From: Pseudomonas sp. MYb327
GTDB taxonomy: Bacteria; Pseudomonadota; Gammaproteobacteria; Pseudomonadales; Pseudomonadaceae
DNA length: 64,000 nucleotides
Direction of reading: 5' to 3'
NCBI RefSeq assembly: GCF_040438925.1
Contig: NZ_CP159258.1
Coordinates: forward strand, 3,300,001-3,364,000
Shown: positions 1-10,357 of the stretch, piece by piece
How the letters are laid out: the number at the start of each line of letters is the position of its first letter
Position numbering within the stretch: the first letter of the stretch is position 1
The notes under the pieces: model-generated
What the model was told of the DNA's origin: nothing
The model's input: only the letters and a program-made list of their open reading frames with translations
The model's database searches: none
Made by a program: the position numbers and the translations under genes

Positions 1-594
1 GGCGGTGCCGGTTTCGGAGCGGACCATGCGCTGTACGCCGGCCGACAGGGCAACCAGCTTGTGGTCGAAGCCCTGGTGCACGCGGTAGGAAATCGCGCGG
101 TCGTTGAAAAGGGAAGCGAACACCTCTTTGGCGGCGCGAATGACGTTTTCGACACCGCGGATGTTCAGGAAGGTTTCCTGCTGACCGGCGAAGGAAGCAT
201 CCGGCAAGTCTTCGGCGGTAGCGGAAGAACGCACGGCCACGGCCACGTCAGGGTTGCCGGCGGACAGCGTGGCGAACGCGGTACGGATTTCGGCATTCAG
301 TTTTTCAGGGAACTCGGCTTCCATGATCCACTGGCGGATCTGGGCACCAGTCTTGGCCAGGGCATTCACGTCATCGACGTCCAGGGCATCGAGCGCGTCG
401 TGAATCTGCTGATTCAGGCCGCTCAACTCCAGGAAATCACGATAAGCCTGAGCGGTCGTGGCGAAGCCACCAGGCACGGATACACCGGCACCTGCAAGGT
501 TGCTGATCATCTCGCCCAGGGATGCGTTCTTGCCCCCCACGTGCTCAACATCGTGTTTGCCGAGCTTGTCGAGGGAAACTACGTACTCTACCAA
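1..594 (-). CDS. ppsA: Phosphoenolpyruvate synthase, N-terminal 198 residues (runs off left edge)
   Basis: Converts pyruvate, ATP and water to PEP, AMP and phosphate in gluconeogenesis. The reverse strand reads [20 protein letters not shown] directly after the start and later has [20 protein letters not shown] and [11 protein letters not shown], the ATP-grasp/PPDK N-terminal nucleotide-binding domain. I place the start at a TTG (592-594) because the family N-terminus begins exactly there and a GGAGAG ribosome site lies six bases upstream; no in-frame ATG fits. Only the ATP-binding part is in the window; the phosphohistidine and PEP domains are off the left edge. It is divergent from ppsR, its regulator, across 174 bp. 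Identification is firm. Confidence 0.95.
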   Translation of the reverse strand, partial: MVEYVVSLDKLGKHDVEHVGGKNASLGEMISNLAGAGVSVPGGFATTAQAYRDFLELSGLNQQIHDALDALDVDDVNALAKTGAQIRQWIMEAEFPEKLNAEIRTAFATLSAGNPDVAVAVRSSATAEDLPDASFAGQQETFLNIRGVENVIRAAKEVFASLFNDRAISYRVHQGFDHKLVALSAGVQRMVRSETGTA

Positions 595-768
595 GGTGAT
601 CTCTCCACTAACTGTGTTGGAAATGCTCAGAAGCCGGCCGCTATCAGAAGCGTTTGCCAGCTGTATGGCCTGGACCTGGAAAATAAGTGAGAATGCGGGC
701 CATTGGCGGCCGGCAAATCGCGCCTATCATATCCAAGAATGCTCATTAGCTTAAGGCCCAAGGTGCAA

Positions 769-1587
769 ATGAAACGATCTGCTTTCTTTATCTCCGATGG
801 CACCGGCATTACTGCCGAAACCCTGGGTCAAAGCCTCCTGGCGCAGTTCGAAAACATTACCTTCAGCAAAGTCACGCGGCCGTACATCGACAACGTGGAC
901 AAAGCGCGGGCCATGGTACAACAAATCAACAAAGCCGCCGAAACCGACGGCTTCCGTCCAATTATCTTCGACACCATCGTCAATCAGGACATCCGTGAGA
1001 TCCTTGCGACTTCCAATGGTTTCATGATCGACATTTTCTCGACCTTCCTGGCACCTCTCGAACAGGAACTGACCGAGCATTCTTCCTACACCGTCGGCAA
1101 GTCCCACTCCATTGGTGCGAACACCAATTACATGGAGCGTATCGAGGCGGTGAACTTCGCTCTCGACAACGACGACGGCGCCCGTACGCATTACTACGAC
1201 AAGGCCGACCTGATCCTGGTCGGCGTGTCGCGTTGCGGCAAAACCCCGACCTGCCTGTACATGGCCATGCAATTCGGGATTCGCGCGGCCAACTACCCGC
1301 TGACCGAAGACGACATGGAACGCCTGCAACTGCCTAGCGCCCTGCGTGCCCACCAGCACAAGCTGTTCGGCCTGACCATCGACCCGGACCGCCTCACCGC
1401 GATCCGCAACGAACGCAAGCCCAACAGCCGCTATTCGAGCTACGCCCAGTGCGAGTTCGAAGTGCGCGAGGTGGAAAACCTGTTCCGCCGCGAGAACATT
1501 CCGAACATCAACTCCACGCATTTCTCCGTGGAAGAAATCTCCGCGAAGATTCTGGTGGAGAAAGGTGTCGAGCGGCGGTTCAAGTAA
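769..1587 (+). CDS. ppsR: PEP synthase regulatory protein (bifunctional kinase/pyrophosphorylase)
   Basis: A 272-residue DUF299 protein that inactivates PEP synthase by ADP-dependent phosphorylation and reactivates it by Pi-dependent dephosphorylation. The start [17 protein letters not shown] is typical, and a P-loop-like [15 protein letters not shown] lies near residue 155. An in-frame ATG at 703 would add 22 residues not found in the family; ATG 769 has AAGG five bases upstream, so I use it. It is divergent from ppsA, the usual Pseudomonas arrangement, which supports its role as the dedicated regulator of the neighbouring enzyme. Confidence 0.95.
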   Translation: MKRSAFFISDGTGITAETLGQSLLAQFENITFSKVTRPYIDNVDKARAMVQQINKAAETDGFRPIIFDTIVNQDIREILATSNGFMIDIFSTFLAPLEQELTEHSSYTVGKSHSIGANTNYMERIEAVNFALDNDDGARTHYYDKADLILVGVSRCGKTPTCLYMAMQFGIRAANYPLTEDDMERLQLPSALRAHQHKLFGLTIDPDRLTAIRNERKPNSRYSSYAQCEFEVREVENLFRRENIPNINSTHFSVEEISAKILVEKGVERRFK

Positions 1588-1621
1588 TTAACCATTGCCT
1601 GTTCTGGCCTCATCGCCATCA

Positions 1622-1675
1622 GGCTGGCTCCCACAGTTGATTTGTGTAAACCGCAAATCCCTGTGGGAGTTAGCC
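1622..1675. repeat. REP-like inverted repeat between ppsR and prpD
   Basis: GGCTGGCTCCCACAG (1622-1636) faces CTGTGGGAGTTAGCC (1661-1675). This is an imperfect member of the Pseudomonas REP family seen repeatedly in the left 17 kb. It lies between the convergent ppsR and prpD genes and could also stop transcription from both sides. Confidence 0.6.
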
Positions 1676-1704
1676 TCCTGGCGATTGAACGATAACGCGG
1701 TCTC

Positions 1705-3189
1705 CTAGATAACAAACAAATCCACAAACCGGTTAACCGGTGTCGCTTCAAGCCTCTGCTGATCCTTGCACAACGCAAAAATCTCCTCACTCCGCTGACT
1801 GGTGAATCGTGTCAGCAAGTTCGCCTTGAACTTGTCCTCCAGCAATGGAATGCCATCGGCACGACGCCGACGATGGCCAATCGGGTATTCCACCACCACA
1901 TTCTCGGTGCTGGACCCATCCTTGAAAAACACCTGAATCCCGTTGGCAATGGAGCGCTTGTCGGCCTCCAGGTATTCACGGGTGAAAACCGGGTTTTCGA
2001 CGATGACCATTTTCTCGCGCAGCACATCGATGATCGGGTGCGCCTTATGGAAATCATCCTCGTAGTGCTCGGCTACCAGATTGCCGAAGGCCAGCGGCAC
2101 AGCGGTCATGTACTGGATGCAGTGATCGCGGTCGGCGGCATTGGCCAACGGGCCGACCTTGGAAATGATGCGAATCGCCGATTCGTGGGTGGTGATGACG
2201 ATCCTGTCGATTTCGTGCAGACGGTTTCGAACCTGCGGATGCAAGGTGACTGCTGCTTCACAGGCCGTTTGCGCATGGAATTCGGCAGGAAAGCTGATTT
2301 TGAACAGCACGTTTTCCATCACATAGCTGCCGTATGTTCGGGAGAAACTGAAAGCCCGTTTGTCCTCAGGTTTGAGCGCCAGATCCTTATTGGTATGGCT
2401 GAACAGCACGTCGTAGAAGCCCCACTGCTTGGCACTCAACACCCCGGGAATGCCCATCTCGCCGCGCATCGCGACATCCGCCAGACGCACGCCACGACTG
2501 GACGCATCCCCTGCCGCCCATGATTTGCGCGAGCCGGCGTTCGGCGCATGACGATAGGTGCGCAATGCCTGGCCGTCCGAGAACGCGTGGGACAACGCCG
2601 AGAGCAACTGCTCGCGATTGGCGCCCATCAGTTTCGCAGTCACGGCAGTCGAGGCTACTTTCACCAGGATCACGTGATCGAGACCGACCCGATTGAAAGA
2701 GTTTTCCAGGGCGATGATGCCTTGGATTTCGTGAGCCATGACCATTGCTTCGAGAACCACACGAACCGTCAACGGCGCCTCGCCATTGGCCACGCGCTTT
2801 TGCGACAGGTGATCCGCCACCGCAAGGATGCCGCCGAGGTTATCCGACGGATGACCCCATTCAGCGGCGAGCCAGGTGTCGTTGTAGTCGAGCCAGCGCA
2901 CGATGCATCCGATGTCCCATGCTGCCTTCACAGGATCGAGCCGATAACTGGTGCCCGGCACACGGGCACCGAACGGGACGACCGTGCCTTCGACAATCGG
3001 GCCCAAATGCTTGGTGCATTCAGGAAAACGCAGCGCCAACAGGCCACAGCCGAGGGTATCCATCAGGCAGTTGCGGGCAGTGTCGAGGGCTTCCCGAGAC
3101 TCGATTGTGTAGTTCAGGACGTAATCGGCAATGTCCTGCAGGACCGGGTCGTAGTCGGGGCGGTTGTTGAGGTCAACGTTGGCGCTCAT
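1705..3189 (-). CDS. prpD: 2-methylcitrate dehydratase
   Basis: A MmgE/PrpD-family protein of 494 residues, the usual full length. In the methylcitrate cycle it dehydrates 2-methylcitrate to 2-methyl-cis-aconitate during propionyl-CoA breakdown. Family stretches visible are [40 protein letters not shown] (residues about 105-125) and [20 protein letters not shown]. It is the last gene of a leftward prp operon and sits with acnD and prpF, which provide an alternative two-protein dehydration route; having both is common in Pseudomonas. A REP pair separates it from prpF, so read-through may be partial. Confidence 0.94.
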   Translation of the reverse strand: MSANVDLNNRPDYDPVLQDIADYVLNYTIESREALDTARNCLMDTLGCGLLALRFPECTKHLGPIVEGTVVPFGARVPGTSYRLDPVKAAWDIGCIVRWLDYNDTWLAAEWGHPSDNLGGILAVADHLSQKRVANGEAPLTVRVVLEAMVMAHEIQGIIALENSFNRVGLDHVILVKVASTAVTAKLMGANREQLLSALSHAFSDGQALRTYRHAPNAGSRKSWAAGDASSRGVRLADVAMRGEMGIPGVLSAKQWGFYDVLFSHTNKDLALKPEDKRAFSFSRTYGSYVMENVLFKISFPAEFHAQTACEAAVTLHPQVRNRLHEIDRIVITTHESAIRIISKVGPLANAADRDHCIQYMTAVPLAFGNLVAEHYEDDFHKAHPIIDVLREKMVIVENPVFTREYLEADKRSIANGIQVFFKDGSSTENVVVEYPIGHRRRRADGIPLLEDKFKANLLTRFTSQRSEEIFALCKDQQRLEATPVNRFVDLFVI

Positions 3190-3203
3190 GTTGTTCGATC
3201 CCC

Positions 3204-3295
3204 CTGTGGGAGCTGGCTTGCCAGCGATAGCGGTGTCTCACATGACAATGATGTTGAATTTGACGGCCTCTTCGCTGGCAAGCCAGCTCCCACAG
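3204..3295. repeat. REP pair between prpD and prpF
   Basis: Two inverted copies of a REP element: CTGTGGGAGCTGGCTTGCC from 3204 and its near-exact reverse complement ending at 3295, about 40 bases apart. The paired, head-to-head arrangement is the REPIN layout described for Pseudomonas. It lies inside the prp operon, where such hairpins can modulate mRNA stability. Confidence 0.85.
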
Positions 3296-3330
3296 GATGG
3301 TGGTGCCGGTTCCTTCACGGGCGGTGTCGC

Positions 3331-4521
3331 TTAGAACGAATCGCCCGGCACGCGCACGAAGCCTTCCATCAACACCCGCGCACTGCGGCTCATGATGGCT
3401 TTGTTCACGGTCCATTCGCCGTTGACCAGACTGGCTTCCGCGCCAACGCGCAAGGTGCCGGACGGATGACCGAAGCGCACAGCATTGCGCTCGACGCCGC
3501 CCGCCGCAAGGTTGACCAGAGTGCCGGAAATCGCCGCCGCCGTACCGATCGCCACCGCCGCCGTGCCCATCATCGCGTGGTGCAGTTTGCCCATGGACAA
3601 CGCGCGCACCAGCAGATCGACATCTTCCGCTGCTACCGCTTTGCCGCTGGACGAAACGTAATCCGCAGGCTTGGCCACAAACGCCACTTTCGGGGTGTGC
3701 TGACGCTTGGCCGCTTCGTCGACATTGGAAATCAGGCCCATGCGCAATGCGCCGTAGGCACGGATGGTTTCGAACATCAGCAAGGCTTTCGGATCACCGT
3801 TGATCGCACCTTGCAGCTCGGTGCCCTTGTAGCCGATGTCTTCGGCATTGACGAAAATCGTCGGGATACCGGCGTTGATCATGGTTGCCTTGAAGGTGCC
3901 AACGCCAGGTACTTCGAGGTCATCGATCAGGTTGCCGGTAGGGAACATCGACCCGCCGCCGCCCTCTTCTTCCGCTGCCGGGTCGAGGAATTCGACCTGC
4001 ACTTCCGCTGCCGGGAAGGTCACGCCGTCGAGTTCGAAATCGCCGGTTTCCTGCACTTCACCGTTGGTGATCGGCACGTGGGCGATGATGGTCTTGCCGA
4101 TGTTGGCCTGCCACACGCGCACCACGGCCATGCCGTTGTGCGGGATGCGGCTGGCGTCTACCAAACCATTGCTGATGGCGAACGAACCGACCGCCGCGGT
4201 CAGGTTGCCGCAGTTGCCGCTCCAGTCGACGAATGGCTTGTCGATGGAGACCTGACCGAACAGGTAATCGACGTCGTGATCGGCCTTAATGCTTTTCGAC
4301 AGGATCACGGTTTTGCTGGTGCTGGAGGTCGCGCCGCCCATGCCGTCGATTTGCTTGTCGTAAGGATCCGGGCTGCCAATTACGCGCAACAGCAACGCGT
4401 CGCGGGCCGGGCCAGGAACCTGTGCTACTTCGGGCAAATCCTGCAGGCTGAAGAACACGCCTTTGCTGGTGCCGCCGCGCATGTAGGTGGCGGGAATTTT
4501 AATCTGAGCTGCGTGAGCCAT
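3331..4521 (-). CDS. prpF: 2-methylaconitate cis-trans isomerase
   Basis: A 396-residue PrpF-family protein with a diaminopimelate-epimerase-like fold. It isomerises the 2-methylaconitate made by AcnD so that the next hydratase can use it. Family marks include TYMRGGTSKGVFF at the N-terminus, IDGMGGATSSTSKT (about residues 60-75), DWSGNCGNLTAAVG and HPSGTLRVG. The start at 4521 (MAHAAQIKIPATYMRGG) has AGGAG upstream and matches the family; a longer in-frame start at 4563 adds 14 unlikely residues. It lies 66 bp downstream of acnD, its functional partner, on the same transcript. Confidence 0.94.
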   Translation of the reverse strand: MAHAAQIKIPATYMRGGTSKGVFFSLQDLPEVAQVPGPARDALLLRVIGSPDPYDKQIDGMGGATSSTSKTVILSKSIKADHDVDYLFGQVSIDKPFVDWSGNCGNLTAAVGSFAISNGLVDASRIPHNGMAVVRVWQANIGKTIIAHVPITNGEVQETGDFELDGVTFPAAEVQVEFLDPAAEEEGGGGSMFPTGNLIDDLEVPGVGTFKATMINAGIPTIFVNAEDIGYKGTELQGAINGDPKALLMFETIRAYGALRMGLISNVDEAAKRQHTPKVAFVAKPADYVSSSGKAVAAEDVDLLVRALSMGKLHHAMMGTAAVAIGTAAAISGTLVNLAAGGVERNAVRFGHPSGTLRVGAEASLVNGEWTVNKAIMSRSARVLMEGFVRVPGDSF

Positions 4522-4587
4522 GGTGCTCGTTACTCCTGATCTGAAAACAGACACGGGACTCAAAGTCCCGTGTCTATGCAGCGTGTG

Positions 4588-7182
4588 TTAAACGGCAACT
4601 GCCGATTCTTCGAGGAAGTCCTGGGCGAAGCGTTGCAACACGCCGCCAGCCTCGTAAATCGACACCTCTTCAGCGGTGTCGAGGCGGCAGGTCACCGGCA
4701 CATCGACGCGTTCGCCGTTCTTGCGATGGATCACCAGCGTCAACTCGGCGCGTGGCGTGCGATCGCCAATCACGTCGTAGGTTTCGCTGCCGTCGATGTC
4801 CAGGGTGTGGCGGTTGGTACCCGGTTTGAACTCCAGCGGCAACACGCCCATGCCCACCAGGTTGGTGCGGTGAATGCGCTCGAAACCTTCGGCGGCAATG
4901 GCTTCAACACCGGCCAGACGCACGCCTTTGGCCGCCCAGTCGCGGGACGAACCCTGACCGTAGTCGGCGCCAGCGATGATGATCAGCGGCTGCTTGCGAT
5001 CCATGTAGGTTTCGATGGCTTCCCACATGCGCATCACTTGGCCTTCCGGCTCGACGCGGGCCAGGGAACCCTGCTTGACCTTGCCGTTTTCCAGAACCAT
5101 TTCGTTGAACAGTTTCGGGTTGGCGAAGGTCGCGCGCTGCGCGGTCAAGTGGTCGCCACGGTGGGTCGCGTAAGAGTTGAAGTCCTCTTCCGGCAAGCCC
5201 ATTTTCGCCAGGTATTCGCCGGCGGCGCTGTCCATCATGATCGCGTTGGATGGCGACAGGTGGTCGGTGGTGATGTTGTCCGGCAGCACCGCCAGCGGGC
5301 GCATGCCCTTGAGCGGACGCGCGCCGGCCAGTGCGCCTTCCCAATACGGCGGACGGCGAATGTAGGTGCTCATCTCGCGCCAGTCGTACAGCGGCGCGAC
5401 TTTCGGGCCGGTGTCTTCATGGATGGCGAACATCGGGATGTAGACCTGACGGAACTGCTCAGGCTTCACCGAAGCTTTCACCACGGCGTCGATTTCTTCG
5501 TCGCTCGGCCAGATGTCTTTCAGACGGATTTCCTTGCCGTCGACCATGCCCAGCACATCTTTTTCGATGTCGAAACGGATGGTGCCGGCAATGGCGTACG
5601 CGACCACCAATGGCGGCGACGCGAGGAACGCCTGCTTGGCGTACGGGTGAATCCGGCCGTCGAAGTTACGGTTGCCGGACAACACGGCCGTGGCGTACAG
5701 ATCGCGGTCGATAATCTCTTGCTGGATCACCGGATCCAGTGCACCGGACATGCCGTTGCAAGTGGTGCAAGCGAACGCCACGACGCCGAAACCGAGCTGT
5801 TCCAGCTCATCGGTCAGGCCGGCTTCGTCGAGGTACAGGGCGACGGTTTTCGAGCCCGGTGCCAGGGATGATTTGACCCACGGCTTGCGGGTCAGGCCCA
5901 GTTTGTTGGCGTTGCGCGCCAGCAGGCCGGCAGCGATCACGTTGCGCGGATTGCTGGTGTTGGTGCAGCTGGTGATGGCGGCGATGATGACGGCGCCGTC
6001 GGGCATTTGGCCGGGAACATCGTCCCACTGACCGGAGATGCCTTTGGCCGCCAGATCCGACACCGCAACACGGGCGTGCGGGTTGCTCGGGCCGGCCATG
6101 TTGCGCACGACCGAAGACAGATCGAAGGTCAGGCCGCGCTCGTATTGCGCGTCTTTCAGGCTGTCAGCCCACAGGCCTGTGGTCTTGGCGTAGTTCTCTA
6201 CCAACTGCACCTGCTCGTCTTCACGGCCGGTGAGCTTGAGGTAGTCGATGGTCTGCTGGTCGATGTAGAACATCGCCGCGGTTGCGCCGTATTCCGGGGC
6301 CATGTTGGAGATGGTCGCGCGGTCACCCAGTGTCAGCGCCGCAGCGCCTTCACCGAAGAATTCCAGCCATGCGCCAACAACCTTTTGCTTGCGCAGGAAC
6401 TCGGTCAGCGCCAGCACCATGTCGGTGGCGGTGATGCCCGGTTGCAGCTTGCCAGTCAGTTCAACGCCGACGCTTTCCGGCAGACGCATCCACGATGCGC
6501 GACCGAGCATCACGCTCTCGGCTTCCAGACCACCGACGCCGATGGCGATCACGCCCAACGCATCGACGTGTGGGGTGTGGCTGTCGGTGCCGACGCAGGT
6601 ATCAGGGAACGCCACGCCGTCACGTACCTGGATCACCGGAGACATTTTCTCCAGGTTGATCTGGTGCATGATGCCGTTGCCCGGCGGGATCACGTCGACG
6701 TTCTTGAACGCCTTCTTGGTCCAGTTGATGAAGTGGAAACGGTCTTCGTTGCGACGGTCTTCGATGGCGCGGTTCTTCTCGAACGCCTCCGGATCGAAGC
6801 CACCGCGTTCGACGGCCAGGGAGTGGTCGACGATCAGTTGTGTCGGCACCACCGGGTTGACTTGCGCAGGATCGCCGCCCTGCTGGGCGATGGCGTCACG
6901 CAGGCCGGCGAGGTCGACCAGTGCGGTCTGGCCGAGGATGTCGTGACACACCACACGGGCCGGGAACCACGGAAAGTCGAGGTCGCGCTTGCGCTCGATG
7001 AATTGCTTCAGGGATTCGGTGAGCGTGGCCGGGTCACAGCGACGCACAAGGTTTTCCGCCAGCACGCGGGAGGTGTACGGCAGGGTGTCGTAGGCGCCTG
7101 GTTGAATGGCTTCGACAGCCGCACGGACGTCGAAGTAATCCAGTTTGCTGCCGGGCAGCGATTTGCGAAATTCTGTGTTCAT
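4588..7182 (-). CDS. acnD: Fe/S-dependent 2-methylisocitrate/2-methylcitrate dehydratase (aconitase family)
   Basis: An 864-residue aconitase-superfamily enzyme that acts with PrpF in the methylcitrate cycle. The three cluster cysteines are visible in AITSCTNTSNPRN and FACTTCNGMSG, and the swivel domain has ADYGQGSSRDWAAKG near residue 780. The N-terminus MNTEFRKSLPGSKLDYFDVR fixes the start at 7182; an in-frame extension to 7329 runs through the upstream REP sequence and is not credible. The ribosome site is weak (GAG). Its place between prpC and prpF distinguishes it from the housekeeping aconitases. Confidence 0.94.
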   Translation of the reverse strand: MNTEFRKSLPGSKLDYFDVRAAVEAIQPGAYDTLPYTSRVLAENLVRRCDPATLTESLKQFIERKRDLDFPWFPARVVCHDILGQTALVDLAGLRDAIAQQGGDPAQVNPVVPTQLIVDHSLAVERGGFDPEAFEKNRAIEDRRNEDRFHFINWTKKAFKNVDVIPPGNGIMHQINLEKMSPVIQVRDGVAFPDTCVGTDSHTPHVDALGVIAIGVGGLEAESVMLGRASWMRLPESVGVELTGKLQPGITATDMVLALTEFLRKQKVVGAWLEFFGEGAAALTLGDRATISNMAPEYGATAAMFYIDQQTIDYLKLTGREDEQVQLVENYAKTTGLWADSLKDAQYERGLTFDLSSVVRNMAGPSNPHARVAVSDLAAKGISGQWDDVPGQMPDGAVIIAAITSCTNTSNPRNVIAAGLLARNANKLGLTRKPWVKSSLAPGSKTVALYLDEAGLTDELEQLGFGVVAFACTTCNGMSGALDPVIQQEIIDRDLYATAVLSGNRNFDGRIHPYAKQAFLASPPLVVAYAIAGTIRFDIEKDVLGMVDGKEIRLKDIWPSDEEIDAVVKASVKPEQFRQVYIPMFAIHEDTGPKVAPLYDWREMSTYIRRPPYWEGALAGARPLKGMRPLAVLPDNITTDHLSPSNAIMMDSAAGEYLAKMGLPEEDFNSYATHRGDHLTAQRATFANPKLFNEMVLENGKVKQGSLARVEPEGQVMRMWEAIETYMDRKQPLIIIAGADYGQGSSRDWAAKGVRLAGVEAIAAEGFERIHRTNLVGMGVLPLEFKPGTNRHTLDIDGSETYDVIGDRTPRAELTLVIHRKNGERVDVPVTCRLDTAEEVSIYEAGGVLQRFAQDFLEESAVAV

Positions 7183-7251
7183 CGTCGGGACTCGGTCACG
7201 GTAAATACAAAGGGTGGGGCCTGGCGCAGCTCTCAAATTGAACACAGACCT

Positions 7252-7343
7252 CTGTAGGAGCTGGCTTGCCAGCGATCGCGGTAGGTCAATCAACAGAGAT
7301 GTCGAATGACAAACCGCCTTCGCTGGCAAGCCAGCTCCTACAG
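7252..7343. repeat. REP pair between acnD and prpC
   Basis: CTGTAGGAGCTGGCTTGCC begins at 7252 and its inverted copy ends CTCCTACAG at 7343. Same head-to-head layout and spacing as the pair at 3204-3295. Confidence 0.85.
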
Positions 7344-7386
7344 GGTCACCAGTTCATTCAGTGACCTGTGCAGGCATTCCCACCAT

Positions 7387-8514
7387 TCAGCGTTGTTCGA
7401 TTGGCACGAACTTGCGCTGTTCGACGCCGGTGTATTCGGCGCTCGGGCGGATGATGCGGTTGTTGGCACGTTGTTCGTACACGTGGGCGGCCCAGCCGGT
7501 CAGGCGCGAGCAGACGAAGATCGGTGTGAACAACTTGGTCGGAATACCCATGAAGTGGTACGCCGAGGCATGGTAGAAGTCGGCGTTCGGGAACAGTTTT
7601 TTCTGCTCCCACATGGTCTTGTCGATGGCTTCGGAAACCGGGAACAACACCTTGTCGCCCACTTCGTCAGCGAGTTTTTTCGACCAGCCTTTGATCACCT
7701 CGTTGCGCGGATCGTTGTCCTTATAGATCGCGTGGCCAAAGCCCATGATCTTGTCCTTGCGCTCCAGCATGCCGAGCGTGCCTTTGATCGCATCTTCCGG
7801 CGACGAGAAGCGTTCGATCATTTCCATCGCTGCTTCGTTGGCGCCACCGTGCAGCGGACCGCGCAGCGAACCGATGGCCGCGGTGATGCAGGAATAAAGG
7901 TCGGACAGGGTCGACGCGCAAACACGTGCGGTGAAAGTCGAGGCGTTGAACTCGTGCTCCGCGTAGAGGATCAGCGAAACGTTCATCACTTTGACGTGCA
8001 ACTCGCTTGGTTTCTTGCCGTGCAGCAGGTGCAGGAAGTGGCCGCCGATGGACTGCTCGTCGCTCACGCACTCGATGCGCTTGCCTTCGTGGCTGAAGCG
8101 ATACCAGTAGGTCATGATCGCCGGGAATGCAGCCAGCAGACGGTCGGTCTTGTCGTGCTGCTCGGAGAAGTTGTTCTCTGGCTCAAGGTTACCCAGGAAC
8201 GAGCAGCCAGTGCGCATCACGTCCATCGGGTGGGCGTCGGCGGGGATGCGTTCCAGCACTTCTTTCAGCGCTTGCGGCAGGTCACGCAGCTTGCTCAGCT
8301 TGGTGACATAGGCGTTCAGTTGCGCCTTGCTCGGCAGTTCGCCGTACAGCAGCAGGTAGGCAACTTCTTCGAACTGTGCGTCCGCCGCCAGTTCACGTAC
8401 GTCATAACCACGATAGGTCAGACCGGCGCCCGACTGGCCCACGGTGGACAGTGCGGTTTGCCCGGCTACCTGGCCACGGAGCCCGGCGCCACTGAGTACT
8501 TTTGCTTCGGCCAT
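7387..8514 (-). CDS. prpC: 2-methylcitrate synthase
   Basis: A 375-residue citrate-synthase-family enzyme that condenses propionyl-CoA with oxaloacetate to 2-methylcitrate. Visible family signatures are GYDVRELAADAQFEEVAYLL (residues about 30-50), catalytic-region GPLHGGANEAAMEMIERF, and MGFGHAIYKDNDPRN with the active-site His. The length matches PrpC rather than the longer, NADH-regulated GltA type. It lies 130 bp downstream of prpB in the operon. Confidence 0.95.
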   Translation of the reverse strand: MAEAKVLSGAGLRGQVAGQTALSTVGQSGAGLTYRGYDVRELAADAQFEEVAYLLLYGELPSKAQLNAYVTKLSKLRDLPQALKEVLERIPADAHPMDVMRTGCSFLGNLEPENNFSEQHDKTDRLLAAFPAIMTYWYRFSHEGKRIECVSDEQSIGGHFLHLLHGKKPSELHVKVMNVSLILYAEHEFNASTFTARVCASTLSDLYSCITAAIGSLRGPLHGGANEAAMEMIERFSSPEDAIKGTLGMLERKDKIMGFGHAIYKDNDPRNEVIKGWSKKLADEVGDKVLFPVSEAIDKTMWEQKKLFPNADFYHASAYHFMGIPTKLFTPIFVCSRLTGWAAHVYEQRANNRIIRPSAEYTGVEQRKFVPIEQR

Positions 8515-8580
8515 TTCTGCCTCCAGTTTTTCTTGAATTTGTTAGGAAATTGGCAAATTTACATGGATCGCGATGCAGGT

Positions 8581-8645
8581 CCTGACACCACGGTGTGTCA
8601 GGGATCCCTCGTTATCGTTAACGACCATCGCGAGCAAGCTTGCTC
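8581..8645. repeat. Two short hairpins in the prpB-prpC spacer
   Basis: CCTGACAC (8581-8588) pairs with GTGTCAGG (8595-8602), and GAGCAAGCTTGCTC (8632-8645) is a palindrome resembling a solitary REP half. They occupy the prpB-prpC gap on the leftward transcript and may act in mRNA processing; no T-run follows, so I do not call a terminator. Confidence 0.5.
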
Positions 8646-9536
8646 CTACTTCTTCGCCGCAAACAACGCATCGAGCTTCTGCTCGAAGGTGTGGTAGTCG
8701 ATGCGATCGTAAAGCTCCATGCGAGTCTGCATGGTGTCGATGACATTCGCCTGCGTGCCATCGCGACGCAGCGCGTTGTAGACGTTTTCCGCCGCCTTGT
8801 TCATGGCGCGGAAAGCCGACAGCGGGTACAGCACCAGCGATACATCGGCACCGGCCAGTTGCTCGGTGGTGTACAGCGGAGTTGCGCCGAATTCGGTGAT
8901 GTTGGCCAGGATCGGCGCTTTCACGCGGCTGGCAAACAGCTTGTACATGTCCAGTTCAGTGATGGCTTCAGGGAAGATCATGTCGGCACCAGCCTCGATG
9001 CACGCTGCTGCGCGATCCAGGGCAGACTCCAGACCTTCCACCGCCAGGGCGTCGGTACGGGCCATGATGACGAAGCTGTCATCGGTGCGGGCATCGACTG
9101 CAGCCTTGATGCGGTCGACCATTTCCTGCTGGGTCACGATTTCCTTGTTAGGACGGTGACCGCAACGCTTGGCGCCGACCTGGTCTTCGATGTGAATCGC
9201 CGCCGCGCCGAACTTGATCATCGACTTTACGGTACGGGCCACGTTAAAGGCCGACGAACCGAAACCGGTGTCCACGTCCACCAGCAGCGGCAGGTCGCAC
9301 ACGTCGGTGATGCGGCGCACGTCGGTCAGCACGTCATCCAGGCCGGTGATGCCCAGGTCCGGCAGGCCGAGGGAGCCGGCAGCTACTCCGCCACCCGACA
9401 GGTAGATCGCCTTGAAACCGGCGCGCTTGGCCAGCAGCGCGTGGTTGGCATTGATCGCGCCAACCACTTGCAATGGATGCTCGCTGGCGACCGCATCGCG
9501 GAAACGCTGGCCTGGAGTGCTCTTGTTCAAACTCAT
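8646..9536 (-). CDS. prpB: 2-methylisocitrate lyase
   Basis: A 296-residue isocitrate-lyase/PEP-mutase family enzyme that cleaves 2-methylisocitrate to pyruvate and succinate, the last step of the methylcitrate cycle. The catalytic cysteine loop reads [13 protein letters not shown] (about residues 120-132), metal-binding [14 protein letters not shown] precedes it, and the N-terminus has [19 protein letters not shown]. Its ATG overlaps the stop of the GntR regulator by four bases (ATGA), so the two are translationally coupled. Confidence 0.95.
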   Translation of the reverse strand: MSLNKSTPGQRFRDAVASEHPLQVVGAINANHALLAKRAGFKAIYLSGGGVAAGSLGLPDLGITGLDDVLTDVRRITDVCDLPLLVDVDTGFGSSAFNVARTVKSMIKFGAAAIHIEDQVGAKRCGHRPNKEIVTQQEMVDRIKAAVDARTDDSFVIMARTDALAVEGLESALDRAAACIEAGADMIFPEAITELDMYKLFASRVKAPILANITEFGATPLYTTEQLAGADVSLVLYPLSAFRAMNKAAENVYNALRRDGTQANVIDTMQTRMELYDRIDYHTFEQKLDALFAAKK

Positions 9537-10252
9537 GACTCACCTCGTTTGGCTGTCGGGTTGGCGCCGTCCTGGTAATGACGGGCGATATTGCGTTTGG
9601 AAGCGCCGATGTGGCGGCGCATCAACAACTCGGCCAGTTCACCGTCACGGTCGGCGATGGCATCGAGAATTCGGTGGTGCTCTGCGAACGCCTGGTGGGG
9701 GCGATTGGGCGTGCTGGCGAATTTCATCCGGTACATGCGCACCAATTGATACAACTCGCCGCAGAGCATTTGGGTCAGCGTACGGTTGCCGCTGCCCTGG
9801 ATGATTCGGTAATGGAAGTCGAAATCGCCTTCCTGCTGGTAATAGCCTCGGCCGGCCTGGAACGCTTCATCGCGCTCGTGGGTTTCAAGGACGCGGCGCA
9901 GTTCATCGATCTCTTCGACGGTCATGCGCTCGGCAGCCAGACGACAGGCCATGCCTTCAAGGGATTCGCGGATTTCGTAGAGCTCGATCAACTCGGCATG
10001 GTCGAGCGACACCACCCGCGCCCCGACGTGCGGCACGCGCACCAGCAGGCGCTGGCCTTCCAGACGGTGGATGGCTTCGCGCAGCGGTCCACGGCTGATG
10101 CCGTAGGTCCGGGCCAGCTCCGGCTCGGAGATTTTGCTGCCGGGGGCGATATCACCCTTGACGATGGCCGCCTGAATGCGTCGGAAGACGTTTTCGGAAA
10201 GTGTTTCCGAGTCATCCTGAACGAGGAGTGGGGGATCCAATTGATCCAACAT
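9533..10252 (-). CDS. GntR-family (FCD) regulator of the prp operon
   Basis: A 239-residue GntR/FadR-type repressor: an N-terminal winged helix (residues about 20-85, with [20 protein letters not shown]) and a C-terminal all-helical FCD ligand domain containing [13 protein letters not shown] and the HxxxH-type [13 protein letters not shown] region. It is first gene of the leftward prp operon and overlaps prpB, so it very probably controls propionate catabolism. The start at 10252 ([10 protein letters not shown]) is preferred to an in-frame start at 10351, which would lie within the operator region. The effector, presumably a methylcitrate-cycle intermediate, is inferred. Confidence 0.88.
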   Translation of the reverse strand: MLDQLDPPLLVQDDSETLSENVFRRIQAAIVKGDIAPGSKISEPELARTYGISRGPLREAIHRLEGQRLLVRVPHVGARVVSLDHAELIELYEIRESLEGMACRLAAERMTVEEIDELRRVLETHERDEAFQAGRGYYQQEGDFDFHYRIIQGSGNRTLTQMLCGELYQLVRMYRMKFASTPNRPHQAFAEHHRILDAIADRDGELAELLMRRHIGASKRNIARHYQDGANPTAKRGES

Positions 10253-10337
10253 ATTGTCGACACCTTGAAAGCTAGTGCGGCAAAAACTAACCAAAACCGC
10301 CGCATGAGTCAAAGGATAATTAGATATTGTCGACAAT
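10253..10337 (-). promoter_or_regulatory. Putative operator of the GntR/prp operon
   Basis: ATTGTCGACAAT at 10326-10337 is a perfect 12-bp palindrome about 75 bp upstream of the regulator's start. A partial copy, ATTGTCGACA, lies at 10253-10262, just upstream of the start codon. TTGTCGACAA-type palindromes are normal for FCD-type GntR proteins, so autorepression of the whole operon is likely. The second copy near the start could act as a roadblock. Confidence 0.6.
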
Positions 10338-10357
10338 CGTCTAATAACCATAATCTT

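Noticed and set aside
2548..4539. A 663-codon rightward open frame across prpD and prpF
   Set aside because: It is antisense to two firmly identified genes, has no family resemblance, and is His/Arg/Val-rich as expected from the complement of high-GC coding sequence.
4570..7257. Long rightward open frames opposite acnD (4570-5871 and 6007-7257)
   Set aside because: Shadow frames of the aconitase gene; low-complexity composition and no ribosome site.
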